A program made the translations under genes and the position numbers. The notes under the pieces are model-generated. The model made no database searches. It saw nothing but the letters and a program-made list of their open reading frames with translations, and was not told the origin of the DNA. From Cherax quadricarinatus (taxonomy: Eukaryota > Arthropoda > Malacostraca > Decapoda > Parastacidae), in assembly GCF_038502225.1 (NCBI RefSeq), contig NC_091352.1:25843889-25907888 (forward strand): 64,000 nt of DNA, read 5' to 3'. Of the stretch, positions 10,155 through 18,852 are shown piece by piece. How positions within the stretch are numbered: position 1 is the first letter of the stretch; each line of letters opens with the position of its first letter.

Positions 10155-11294
10155 ATGGGTAAATCCTCTTCAGATCACCTAGTCAAATATAAAATTAAAA
10201 GCGACTTCTTAATCTGCACTGAGACTGGTAAGGAGATACAGGGAAGGCAACAGTCACACAGGTTAGTAGTTCCCAAAAAGTTTAGACTTCAAATATTAAA
10301 TATAGCTCATAACACTTCATTAGGGGGCCACTTGGGAATCACTTAAAAAATGTTAAGAATATTAAAAGAATTCTATTGGCCAAAGTTAAGGCAGGATGTG
10401 AAGAATCATATCCATTGTTGTAGAGAATGTCAGCAAGTATGGAAACCTGGACATTCCATTAAACCTGCACCTCTCCAGCCTATACCTGCCGATGGAGAAC
10501 CTTTTGCAGAGTTAATTAAAGATTGTCTAGGTCCACTACGTAAGTCCAAGTCTGAGAATGAGTACTTATTTACCATTATGGATAGAGTAACTAAATACCC
10601 AGAAGCAATTCCCATGTGCAATATTAATACTAAAGCAATTATTAGAGCTTTAACTAAGTTTATCTGTTGCTTTGGTATTCCTAAATTCATTCAGAGTGAT
10701 CAAGGTACTAACTTCACTGCCAAAGCATTTAGGGAAGCATTAATTAGGTTAGGGATAATCCACAACTTATCCACTGTCTATCATCCTCAGTCCCAAGGCA
10801 CCTCGGAAAGACTCCATCAGATGTTAAAAACCATGATGAGAACTTTGTGCATGCATTTTCCTACAGACTGGGATGAATCATTACCTTTGTTGCTGTTTTC
10901 AATGAGGGAAACTATGCAGGAGTCTACCGGGTATAGTCCGCTTGAGCTGATCTTTGGGCACAATGTACGAGGTCCTCTTCGGATGCTCAAAGAAGGATGG
11001 ATGGGAGAAGACGTTAGCTCAACACTCTACAACCCGTCTTCAAGGTTGCAGGTAGCACGTCAGTTAGCCAAGGCTAACCTAAAAGCAGCTCAAAATAAGA
11101 TGAAACAGAGGTATGACAGAAATTCACAGTTTCACTCCTTCCATCCAGGAGACAAGGTGTTGGTGCAGGAACCTATACCTGGCCACACCTTGAAAGTCAG
11201 ATTTAGGGGATCTATGCAGATTGTAAGTAAATTATCTGATGTAAATTATGTGGTGTCTTGTTACGAACATAGTCAGTTGGTCCCTGGGTTATAG
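10155..11294 (+). pseudogene. Ty3/gypsy integrase with H2C2 zinc finger
   Basis: Integrases join retroelement cDNA to host DNA. The N-terminal HHCC finger is visible: H-N-T-S-L-G-G-H just before an in-frame TAA at 10344-10346, then CCREC after it. The rve core follows with Asp in KDCLGPL (residue 58 counted from 10350), Asp in IQSDQGTNF (117) and Glu in GTSERLHQML (153), giving the D,D-35-E spacing. YHPQSQG and STGYSPLELIFGH are typical gypsy integrase strings. The C-terminal part has FHPGDKVLVQEP. Apart from the TAA the frame is open to 11294. RT and RNase H are not seen on either side. Confidence 0.85.
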
Positions 11295-12110
11295 TGCTTT
11301 TCGTAACAAAATAAACTTAGTACGTCTAGGTACTCACTTCAGAGGAAAAGGAATTTTCTTTGTTTCTATTTAATTTATTAATAGTAATGATAATCACTTA
11401 AATTCACCTTCTCATATTTTGCACTATGAGTAGAATACTTTTACCATTCCTCCTTAAAACAACACAGTACTAGGTCAAGTATTTACAAATGGCTCTGAGT
11501 GAGTCACGAAATATTAGTATATGCACATGCACAGGCGTTGCCTAAACACTCGAACACATTAATAGATTTCTTATGATAGGGTTCACTTTACAATAAGTCC
11601 TCATACACTACAGAGGCTTGCTCACTTGGCTTCACTTTCTCTAAGAGCTTCTCAACCGCCTTCTCCAACCGAGATAAGTCTTAGCAGTAAGTTCCCGAAA
11701 ATTCCTGGGATTTTCTAGGGAGGCGAATGGTGGTTTAGAGGTGGATACTTCCCTCGACCCTTCCTAGTCCAGAGGAAGGTATGAACTGAACTCTGTGAGG
11801 CTTTACCAGCCCACTTTGTCTCGGTCGGAGCAGGGGTTGAGCAGCTCAAAACACCTACTGGTGCTTGGCCAGGTCACCAGCAGTTGACACTAATTAAATG
11901 ACCTACCTAAATACAAAGCTAAGTAATACGACCAGATAATATTATAAAGTCGAGTAAATCCATTTTAGCTACTAATGGAATTACTGCTGAATATAATATT
12001 AAGTGAAATAGCAAAAATAACATGTAAAAGTATACCATTGTGATAATAACAAGAAGAAACAGTCTACTTAAAATGAACAAAAGGGTGTAACATGTCTCCC
12101 CTTGACAAGA
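11295..12110. other. No recognised feature: A+T-rich sequence after the gypsy remnant
   Basis: No convincing coding frame. It may contain 3' parts of the gypsy element, but I see no pair of long terminal repeats. Plain description: an A+T-rich first third, then a mixed-composition stretch. Confidence 0.5.
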
Positions 12111-12117
12111 CCTCGAA

Positions 12118-12222
12118 AACTATGGTCCAGTGGGTTAGGGCGTCATGTGTTTTCGCCCACCATGAGGCAGGCCAAAGCAGCATGGGTTCTAGTCCTTGGC
12201 TAGTGCAGTGTTGTTATTGACC
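12118..12222 (+). mobile_element. tRNA-derived SINE, copy 1
   Basis: A-box-like TGGTCCAGTGG at 12123-12133 and B-box-like GGTTCTAGTCC near 12185-12195 are spaced as in a tRNA-derived RNA polymerase III promoter. The body continues to GTGTTGTTATTGA near 12220. A second copy 267 bp downstream shares the body but not the flanks, showing two insertions rather than one local duplication. The B-box has CTA where the consensus has CGA, so the copy may be inactive. Confidence 0.72.
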
Positions 12223-12384
12223 AATACCACTCGTTCGTGGTTACAATAATATAAAATACTGCTCGTTTAACTAGTACACCAAACAGGGACTAGAATGAAA
12301 TTAGCCTAAAGGCATCCACACCATCGTGTGTCCTTGGGTAGCGAGTACAACATTTAGTGCAGCTGGATGAGCTAATCTTAAGGA

Positions 12385-12488
12385 TCGTATGGTCCAGTGG
12401 ATTAGGGCGTCATGTGTTTTCACCCACCATGAGGCAGGCCAAAGAAGCATGGGTTCGAGTCCTTGGCTATTGCAGTGTTGTTATTGAG
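12385..12488 (+). mobile_element. tRNA-derived SINE, copy 2
   Basis: A-box TGGTCCAGTGG at 12390-12400 and an exact B-box GGTTCGAGTCC at 12452-12462. The body is nearly identical to copy 1 (GGCGTCATGTGTTTTC, ACCATGAGGCAGGCCAAAG) and ends at the same GTTGTTATTGA, after which the flanks diverge. I see no clear tRNA fold that would be charged, so this is a SINE and not a tRNA gene. Confidence 0.75.
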
Positions 12489-12589
12489 TGTATATAGTGT
12501 ACGTACTTCCGTCTATACTTAGTGAACGATAATATAAGTTAAAAGTTTTTCTGCTGTGTTTATTTTGCTCCCTTTACACCCAGGATAAG

Positions 12590-13640
12590 AGGCCTTTGAG
12601 TCCACTTCCCGACAACTCTGTGACCGAAGAAATACTTTCTAACAACCCTGTGATTCATCTGAGCCTTCAACTTTCAACTGTGTCCCCTTGTTGCTGTGTC
12701 CCATCTCTGGAACATCCTGTCTCTGTCCACCTTGTCTCTACCTCTCAGTATTTTATGTCTTCATCACATCAACCCTCCCCTATCTCTCCTGTCTTCCACT
12801 GTCGTCACATCGATTTCCCTTAAACTCTCCTTGTTTTCTCTGAGACTAGTCTTGTTGCAAACCTTTGCACTCTCTCTAGTTTCCTTACATGCTTGGCTAG
12901 GTGAGGGTTTCAAACTGGCACTGCATATTCCAATATGGCCTCATGTACACAGTGTACAGGGTCCTGAATGAATCCTTATTTAGATATCGGAATGCTTTTC
13001 TTAGGTTTGCCAGGCGCCCGTATGCTGCGGCAGTTATTTGGTTGATGTGTGCCTCAGGAGATGTGCCTAGTGTTTGCACACACCAAGATCCTTTTCCCTG
13101 AGTGAGGCTTGTAAGCTCTTGCCCCCTAGACTGTGCTCCATCTGTGGTATTCTTTGCCCCTCCCCAGTCTTCAGGACTTTGCACTTGGTGGGTTGAACTC
13201 CAGGAGCCAGTTGCTGGACCAGGCCTGCAGTCTGTCCAGATCCGTCTGTTGTTTTGCCTGATCCTCGTCCAATTTAATTTTTCTCATCCTCTTCACATCA
13301 TCTGCAAACAGGGACACTTCGGATTCTATTCCTTCCATCATGTAGTTTACAAATACCAGAAACAGCACTGGTCCTAGGACTGATCCCTGTGGCCCCCCAC
13401 TCTTTACAGGCGCCTGCTCAGACACCTCGCCATGTACCATGACTCGCTGTTGTCTTTCTGACAGGTATTCGCTGATCCATTGTAGTTTCTTCCTTGTTAT
13501 CCCTGTCTGGTCCTCCAGCTTCAGGACTAATCTCTTGTGTGGAACTGCGTCAAACGCCTTCTTACAGTCCAAGAAAATGCAATCTACCCACCCCTCTCTC
13601 TCTTGTCTTAAAGCCATCACCCTGTCATAGAACTCCAGTA
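12590..13640 (-). pseudogene. Family A copy 3: RT palm and C-terminal part
   Basis: On the minus strand the best open stretch (13171-13620) reads WVDCIFLDCKKAFDAVPHKR, then [14 protein letters not shown] and LFADDVKRMRK, so motifs A, B and C are present (GVPQG has become GGPQG). Downstream, frames shift repeatedly (near 13165, 13090 and 12950) and the ending corresponds to the 808-1400 region of copy 1. Clearly degenerate. Confidence 0.8.
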
Positions 13641-13653
13641 GGTTTGTGACACA
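13640..13653. repeat. Left 14-bp target-site duplication
   Basis: AGGTTTGTGACACA here is repeated exactly at 15260-15273 and the retrotransposon sequence is continuous when the insert is removed. The inserted unit normally contains GACACATATG, so up to six bases on this side could come from the element; the true duplication may be 8 to 14 bp. Confidence 0.75.
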
Positions 13654-14055
13654 TATGCAACAGTTAGGTATCTTTATTTTGAAACGTTTCGCCTACACAG
13701 TAGGCTTCTTCAGTCGAGTACAGAAAAGTTGATAGAAGCAGAAGATACTTGAAGACGATGTAATCAGTCCATCACCCTTAAAGTTTTGAGGTGGTCAGTC
13801 CCTCAGTCTGGAGAAGAGCATTGTTCCGTTGTCTGAAACAATATGAAGTTGAAGTGACAGGATGGAGCCTTTATATAGTGCCAGGAGGTGAGACGTAGGT
13901 TGCTTTGGGAGGGCAGGTCCCTCTCAAACCCAGCCGTTCTCACTGGTAGAGGTCGAAGTTGATGGTCTGTACCAAGATACCCTTGTGTTGCAGTGTCTGA
14001 CAGAATGAACATTAAAATGGTATAAAATACCGACAGATTGTTAGGTAAGACACAT
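13654..14055 (-). repeat. 401-bp unit, inverted copy
   Basis: Reads on the minus strand as the same unit as 14056-15259 but starts at a different point in the unit, so it is inverted and circularly permuted. Its hammerhead-like core is at 13681-13713 on the minus strand. The junction with the next unit at 14055 joins the CACATATG end to TCAGACACTGC. Confidence 0.85.
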
Positions 14056-14177
14056 ATGTCAGACACTGCAACACAAGGGTATCTTGGTACAGACCATCAA
14101 CTTCGACCTCTACCAGTGAGAACGGCTGGGTTTGAGAGGGACCTGCCCTCCCAAAGCAACCTACGTCTCACCTCCTG

Positions 14178-14192
14178 GCACTATATAAAGGC
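14178..14192 (+). promoter_or_regulatory. TATA-box-like sequence in the 401-bp unit
   Basis: CACTATATAAAGGC lies about 125 bp into direct unit 1 and recurs in each unit at the same place. It is a good match to a TATA box. Whether it directs transcription is inference. Confidence 0.4.
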
Positions 14193-14345
14193 TCCATCCT
14201 GTCACTTCAACTTCATATTGTTTCAGACAACGGAACAATGCTCTTCTCCAGACTGAGGGACTGACCACCTCAAAACTTTAAGGGTGATGGACTGATTACA
14301 TCGTCTTCAAGTATCTTCTGCTTCTATCAACTTTTCTGTACTCGA

Positions 14346-14378
14346 CTGAAGAAGCCTACTGTGTAGGCGAAACGTTTC
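14346..14378 (+). ncRNA. Hammerhead-ribozyme-like core, direct unit 1 (also in the other three units)
   Basis: CTGAAGA, an extra A, stem GCCTAC/GTAGGC with TGT loop, then GAAACGTTTC. Position 7 of the CUGANGA box is variable in hammerheads, so CUGAAGA is allowed. GAAACGTTTC is self-complementary, so a closed stem III would need a dimer or multimer transcript, as described for other short-stem-III hammerheads. Stem I is weak: GA before the box pairs with TC after, then a mismatch. Other copies: 13681-13713 (minus), 14747-14779, 15148-15180. Confidence 0.5.
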
Positions 14379-14457
14379 AAAATAAAGATACCTAACTGTT
14401 GCATATGTGTCTTACCTAACAATCTGTCGGTATTTTATACCATTTTAAGGTTCATTC

Positions 14458-14858
14458 TGTCAGACACTGCAACACAAGGGTATCTTGGTACAGACCATCA
14501 ACTTCGACCTCTACCAGTGAGAACGGCTGGGTTTGAGAGGGACCTGCCCTCCCAAAGCAACCTACGTCTCACCTCCTGGCACTATATAAAGGCTCCATCC
14601 TGTCACTTCAACTTCATATTGTTTCAGACAACGGAACAATGCTCTTCTCCAGACTGAGGGACTGACCACCTCAAAACTTTAAGGGTGATGGACTGATTAC
14701 ATCGTCTTCAAGTATCTTCTGCTTCTATCAACTTTTCTGTACTCGACTGAAGAAGCCTACTGTGTAGGCGAAACGTTTCAAAATAAAGATACCTAACTGT
14801 TGCATATGTGTCTTACCTAACAATCTGTCGGTATTTTATACCATTTTAATGTTCATTC
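14458..14858 (+). repeat. 401-bp unit, direct copy 2
   Basis: Same content as direct copy 1, with the hammerhead-like core at 14747-14779. Its near identity to its neighbours implies a recent origin. Confidence 0.88.
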
Positions 14859-15259
14859 TGTCAGACACTGCAACACAAGGGTATCTTGGTACAGACCATC
14901 AACTTCGACCTCTACCAGTGAGAACGGCTGGGTTTGAGAGGGACCTGCCCTCCCAAAGCAACCTACGTCTCACCTCCTGGCACTATATAAAGGCTCCATC
15001 CTGTCACTTCAACTTCATATTGTTTCAGACAACGGAACAATGCTCTTCTCCAGACTGAGGGACTGACCACCTCAAAACTTTAAGGGTGATGGACTGATTA
15101 CATCGTCTTCAAGTATCTTCTGCTTCTATCAACTTTTCTGTACTCGACTGAAGAAGCCTACTGTGTAGGCGAAACGTTTCAAAATAAAGATACCTAACTG
15201 TTGCATATGTGTCTTACCTAACAATCTGTCGGTATTTTATACCATTTTAATGTTCATTC
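14859..15259 (+). repeat. 401-bp unit, direct copy 3
   Basis: Same content, core at 15148-15180. It ends at TTAATGTTCATTC directly before the right target-site duplication, which sets the right boundary of the insert. Confidence 0.88.
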
Positions 15260-15273
15260 AGGTTTGTGACACA
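15260..15273. repeat. Right 14-bp target-site duplication
   Basis: AGGTTTGTGACACA, identical to 13640-13653, followed by the continuation of the family A RT sequence (GGATTTCCC…). Confidence 0.78.
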
Positions 15274-16754
15274 GGATTTCCCATCTTTGAAACTGTGTTG
15301 GCTGTCGTTGATAAGCTCATTCCTTTCTAGGTGCTCCACCACTCTTCTCCTCATAAATTTCTCCATGATTTTGCATACCATACATTTCAGTGACACTGGT
15401 CTGTAGTTTAATGCTTCGTGTCTGTCTCCTTTTTAAAAAAATGGGACTGCATTTGCTGTCTTCTATACTTCCGTTAGTTGTCCTCTTTCGATAGATGTGT
15501 TGAAGACAGTTGTTAGTGGTAAATATAGCACCTCTGCTCCCTCTTTCAGGACCCATGGAGAGATGTTATCTGGCCCTATCACCTTTGAGGTATCTAGCTC
15601 GCTTAACAGCCTCTTCACTTCTTCCTCGGTTGTATGTATTGTGTCCAACACTTCATTGTGTTCCTCACCTCTCTGCTTTTCTGGAGGTCCTGCTGTCTCC
15701 TCTGTGAACACTTTGAACCTCATGTTGAGCTTCTCACATACTTCACAATCGTGTTTTATAACCTTTCCTCCTTCCTTCCTCAGCCTAATTACCTGGTCCT
15801 TGACTGTTGTATTCTTCCTGATGTGGCTGTACAACAGCTTGGGGTCAGATTTAACTTTCGTTACTATGTCATTCTTATATTGCCCTTGGGCCTCCCGTCT
15901 TACCTGTGCATATTCACTTCTGGCTCGATGACTGGTCTTCTTATTCTCCTGGGTCCTTTGCCTTCTGTATTTCTTCCATTCCCTAGCACACTTGGTTTTC
16001 GCCTCCCTGCACTTTTGGGTGAACCATGGTCTCATCCTGGTTTTCTCATTATTCCTGTTACCCTTGGGTACAAACCTCTCCTCAGCTTCCTTGCATATTG
16101 TTGTCACATATTCCATCATCTCGTCCACTGACTTCCCTGCCAGTTCTCTCTCACTGAGCCCAGTTCAGGAAGTTCTTCATGCTTGCATAGTCCCCTTTCT
16201 TGTAGTTTGGCTTCATTCGTCCGGCCCTCCCTACTTCCCCCTCCACTTGTAACTCTACTGTGAATTCGAAGCAAAACCACATGTGATGTCCTCAATATCT
16301 GCACTGTTCAAGGAGAAGACTAGGTCCAATCTCGCTGGCTCATCCTCTCTCTCTCTCTGGTAGTGTCCCTTATGTGTTGGTACATGGGGTTTTCCAGTAC
16401 CACCTCTATCCTCTGAGCCCTCCACGTTTTTTGGCCCCCATGTGGCTCCAAGTTTTCCCAATCGATTTCCTTGTGATTGAAGTTACCCATGATCAGTAGT
16501 TTTGCCCTGCTCGCATGAGCCCTTCTGGCCACCTCAGCCAGTGTCAACCATCGCAGTATTACTCTCATCATACTCTTGCCTTGGCCTCCTGCTGTTTTGT
16601 GGTGGGTTATACATCACAGCAATCACCACCTTGGGACCTCCAAACTGAAGTATTAGTACTATGTAAACTCTTGCTTCTCCTCTGTCTCCTCTCTCCAGCT
16701 CATCAAAATCCCATCGGTTTTTGATCAGCAGTGCCACTCCTCCACCCCCTTTGG
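15274..16754 (-). pseudogene. Family A copy 3: endonuclease, linker and RT fingers
   Basis: Endonuclease at the high-coordinate end reads GGGGVALLIKNRW, VIAVMYNPPQNSRRPRQEYD and MGNFNHKEIDWENLEPHGG (GDFN has become GNFN). The linker and RT start (15463-16128) read RMRPWFTQKCREAKTKCARE, LLYSHIRKNTTVKDQVIRLR and GPDNISPWVLKEGAEVLYLP. A frameshift near 15463-15435 interrupts the NYRP region. Several further breaks in the endonuclease make this a clear pseudogene. Confidence 0.82.
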
Positions 16755-17396
16755 TACTCACCTAATTGTGGTTGCAGGGGTTGAGACTCAGCTCTTGGCC
16801 CCACCTCTTCACTGAGTGCTACTAGTTCCACTCTCTCCCTGCTCCATGAGCTTTATCATAACTCATCTTAAAGCTATGTATGGGTTCTACCTCCACTTCC
16901 CTCACTTGCTAGGCTATTCCACTTCCTGACTACTCTATGACTGAATAAATACACCCTAACATCCATGTGACTCATCTGGGTCTTCATCTTCCAATTGTGA
17001 CCTCCTGTTTTTGTGTACCCTCTCTGAAACATCATGTCTCTGTCCACCTTGTCTATTCTACGTAGTATTTTGTGTGTCGTTATCATGCCTCCCCTAACCC
17101 TCCTGTCCTCCAGTGTCGTCAGGCCGATTTCCTTAACCTTTCTTTGTAGGACATTCCCCTTAGCTCTAGAACTAACCTTGTCGCAAACCTTTCCACTTTC
17201 TCTAATTTCTTGACATGCTTGATCAAGTGTGGGTTCCAAACAGTTGCTGCATACTCCAGTATGGGCCTGACGTACACGGTGGTCAGTGTTACTTACTAAG
17301 ATATCGGAACGCTATTCTCAGGTTTGCCAGGCGCCCTTATGCTGCAGCAGTTATCTGGTTGATGTGTGCTTCCGGAAACATGCTCAGTGTTATACT
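16755..17396 (-). pseudogene. Family A copy 4: 5'-truncated RT C-terminal end and 3' region
   Basis: The 3' signature CACCTAATTGTGGTTGCAGG is at about 16758-16777. Upstream on the minus strand the frame 16874-17239 reads EIGLTTLEDRRVRGGMITTH, ILRRIDKVDRDMMFQRGYT and YLFSHRVVRKWNSLASE, matching the C terminus of family A RT and keeping the Trp that is a stop in copy 1. Similarity ends at about 17396, where an LTR-like sequence begins. Confidence 0.82.
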
Positions 17397-17712
17397 TGTA
17401 GACAGCCTGTACTGTCTGCATAGACAGCCTATGCTGTCTGCCAGCTTAGTTCATATTTCATGGCACTAGGGTGCTGCCCTCTAGACCTGCCCAAGTCTGT
17501 GGGACGCGGCTCCCACACGGACTCTCTCTCTCTCTCTGCGGTCTAGCAGCAAGACAGAAGGCCTACTCGCTCGTGGGCATGGCCCCCTACCGGGCCATGG
17601 GCACAGCACACAAGCCTGTGTACCCACGACGACTTTGCAAATAAAGTAAGAAGCCTCTGCAGCCCGATAATCGACTGCACGCCACTGCATCACACAAATA
17701 AATCTCGTTATA
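17397..17712 (+). mobile_element. LTR-like sequence 1 (LTR retrotransposon end)
   Basis: Begins TGTAGACAGCCTGTACTGTC, contains AATAAA (about 17641) and a second AAATAAATC near the end, and is followed by TGGTGGCAGCGGTGGGAT at about 17717, which looks like a tRNA primer-binding site (starts TGG, complementary to a tRNA ending CCA). The start is repeated at 17998. Two small perfect hairpins, AGACAG/CTGTCT with 6-nt loops, open the sequence. I did not find a matching CA at the exact right end. Confidence 0.55.
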
Positions 17713-17714
17713 AT

Positions 17715-17734
17715 TGGTGGCAGCGGTGGGATGC
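17715..17734 (+). promoter_or_regulatory. Putative primer-binding site
   Basis: TTGGTGGCAGCGGTGGGAT directly follows the LTR-like sequence. A TGG start immediately after the 5' LTR is where the tRNA primer anneals in LTR retrotransposons. Which tRNA it matches cannot be decided here. Confidence 0.45.
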
Positions 17735-17997
17735 TGTAGTGTGGGGTCACTGGTATGCCACTTACAATTCTCGAAGAAATTCAGCAAATTTCGGCTGGAT
17801 CCTGCTTGTACCTGTGTCTGGATGCTGAAACATGCGGACACGACATCAGTATAACTCAATGAAAGACGGATGCTTCTTCCATGGGGTGATGACTTCATCG
17901 CTCTTCCTTCCTCTCTCCTGGCAAACACAACTGCTGCGACCACAGCTTCCCACCAGTATTGTGCATTGGGACGACGCGAGGTGCGTGGCCGAGCAAA
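17735..17997 (+). other. Short internal region between two LTR-like ends
   Basis: About 265 bp with no gag or pol similarity that I can see. It ends GGTGCGTGGCCGAGCAAA directly before the second LTR-like start. The size would suit a miniature (TRIM-like) or internally deleted element. Confidence 0.4.
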
Positions 17998-18300
17998 TGT
18001 AGACAGCCTGTACTGTCAGCAAAGACAGCCTATGCCGTCTGCCGGTTCAGTTCATATTTCGCGGCATTTAAGTGGTGCCCTCTGTAGGCTTACCCAGGTC
18101 GGGGGGATGCTGGGCCCATTCAGCCTCACTTCCCCGCCGACTGACTTGAGAGGTACAAGTTCTCCCCTCCACGGACTGGCTATCGGTCATTCCCTCACAT
18201 TGCCCGTCGTGTACTCACTCCTACCCAATTAAAGCCAAACTAGTCCACTGCCGTATCATTGCTACCTACGCTACCTCCATCAGCACTAAACCGTTGTTCA
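17998..18300 (+). mobile_element. LTR-like sequence 2, related to LTR-like 1
   Basis: TGTAGACAGCCTGTACTGTC is repeated here and similarity continues through AGACAGCCTATGCCGTCTGC, GTTCATATTTC and GTGCCCTCT before the two copies diverge. An ATTAAA-type signal occurs near 18228. The two ends are related but not near-identical, so either the insertion is old or two subfamilies are juxtaposed. Confidence 0.5.
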
Positions 18301-18315
18301 ACAGCAAGAACAGTT

Positions 18316-18747
18316 AGGTGGAGAATGTTGGGTCAGGTGGAGAATGTTGGGTCAGGTGGAGAATGTTGGGTCAGGTGGAGAATGTTGGGTCAGGTGGAGC
18401 ATGTTGGGTTAGGTGGAGAATGCTGGGTCAGGTGGAGAATGTTGGGTCAGGTGGAGAATGTTGGGTCAGGTGGAGAATGCTGGGCCAGGTGGAGAATGTT
18501 GGGTCAGGTGGAGAATGCTGGGTCAGGTGGAGAATGTTGGGTCAGGTGGAGAATGCTGGGTCAGGTGGAGAATGCTGGGTCAGGTGGAGAATGTTGGGTC
18601 AGGTGGAGAATGCTGGGTCAGGTGGAGAATGTTGGGTCAGGTGGAGAATGCTGGGTCAGGTGGAGAATGCTGGGTCAGGTGGAGAATGTTGGGTCAGGTG
18701 GAGAATGTTGGGTCAGGTGGAGAATGCTGGGTCAGGTGGAGAATGTT
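18316..18747 (+). repeat. 19-bp minisatellite, left arm
   Basis: About 23 copies of GGTGGAGAATGTTGGGTCA in plus orientation. Many copies carry GAATGCTGGG instead of GAATGTTGGG, in a mixed order. The right arm (18853-19942) is the same unit in reverse orientation. Confidence 0.95.
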
Positions 18748-18852
18748 GCTTGTGACAATCTTCCGAGTATTGTGATAGAGTTCAGAACCTTGGGTAGCTT
18801 TAAGAATGGAGGAACACTGCAGAAGATCTACTCATATATTCATCGATCCACT
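18748..18852. other. Spacer of the inverted minisatellite, containing a family B fragment
   Basis: On the plus strand this reads NLPSIVIEFRTLGSFKN, which matches KLPSTVIEARTLCSFKN near the C terminus of family B RT. It is followed by GGAACACTGCAGAAG, the reverse complement of part of the family B 3' UTR. The two family B pieces are in opposite orientations, suggesting a rearranged or foldback remnant about 105 bp long. Confidence 0.65.

Larger units (their letters stand above)
14056..14457 (+). repeat. 401-bp unit, direct copy 1
   Basis: Starts TCAGACACTGCAACACAAGG, carries CTATATAAAGG near 14182 and the hammerhead-like core at 14346-14378, and ends near GGTTCATTCTG. Confidence 0.88.
13654..15259. 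mobile_element. Retrozyme-like array: one inverted and three tandem 401-bp units
   Basis: Four nearly identical units fill the insert. 13654-14055 is inverted; 14056-14457, 14458-14858 and 14859-15259 are head-to-tail (the marker AGACACTGCA lies at 14061, 14462 and 14863, a 401-bp period). Direct units differ at about one visible position (TTTTAAGG versus TTTTAATG). Each has a TATA-like CTATATAAAGG, a hammerhead-like core and a conserved ending ATAAAGATACCTAACTGTTG. I see no coding potential beyond short chance frames. Known animal retrozymes are short tandem repeats with one type I hammerhead per monomer, mobilised by Penelope-like elements; this array fits, but ribozyme activity is untested. 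Confidence 0.65.
12590..16754 (-). mobile_element. Family A retrotransposon copy 3, split by a 1.6-kb insertion
   Basis: Minus-strand element in two parts, 15260-16754 and 12590-13653. The upstream part carries endonuclease and the first RT half, the downstream part the RT palm and C-terminal domain. The two meet at the sequence AGGTTTGTGACACA, present on both sides of the insert. The order and content match the unbroken copy at 641-3395 at lower identity. At its 5' edge (about 16755) another family A 3' end begins. Confidence 0.85.

Noticed and set aside
12385..12488. A functional tRNA gene
   Set aside because: A- and B-boxes exist but acceptor and anticodon stems do not form a good cloverleaf, and a second copy with the same 3' body shows it is a SINE.
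13803..15058. Recurrent short frames (…DTATQGYLGTDHQLRPLP…) in each 401-bp unit
   Set aside because: They are 69-87 codons, occur in every copy because the copies are nearly identical, and match no family. Taken as chance frames in a non-coding repeat.
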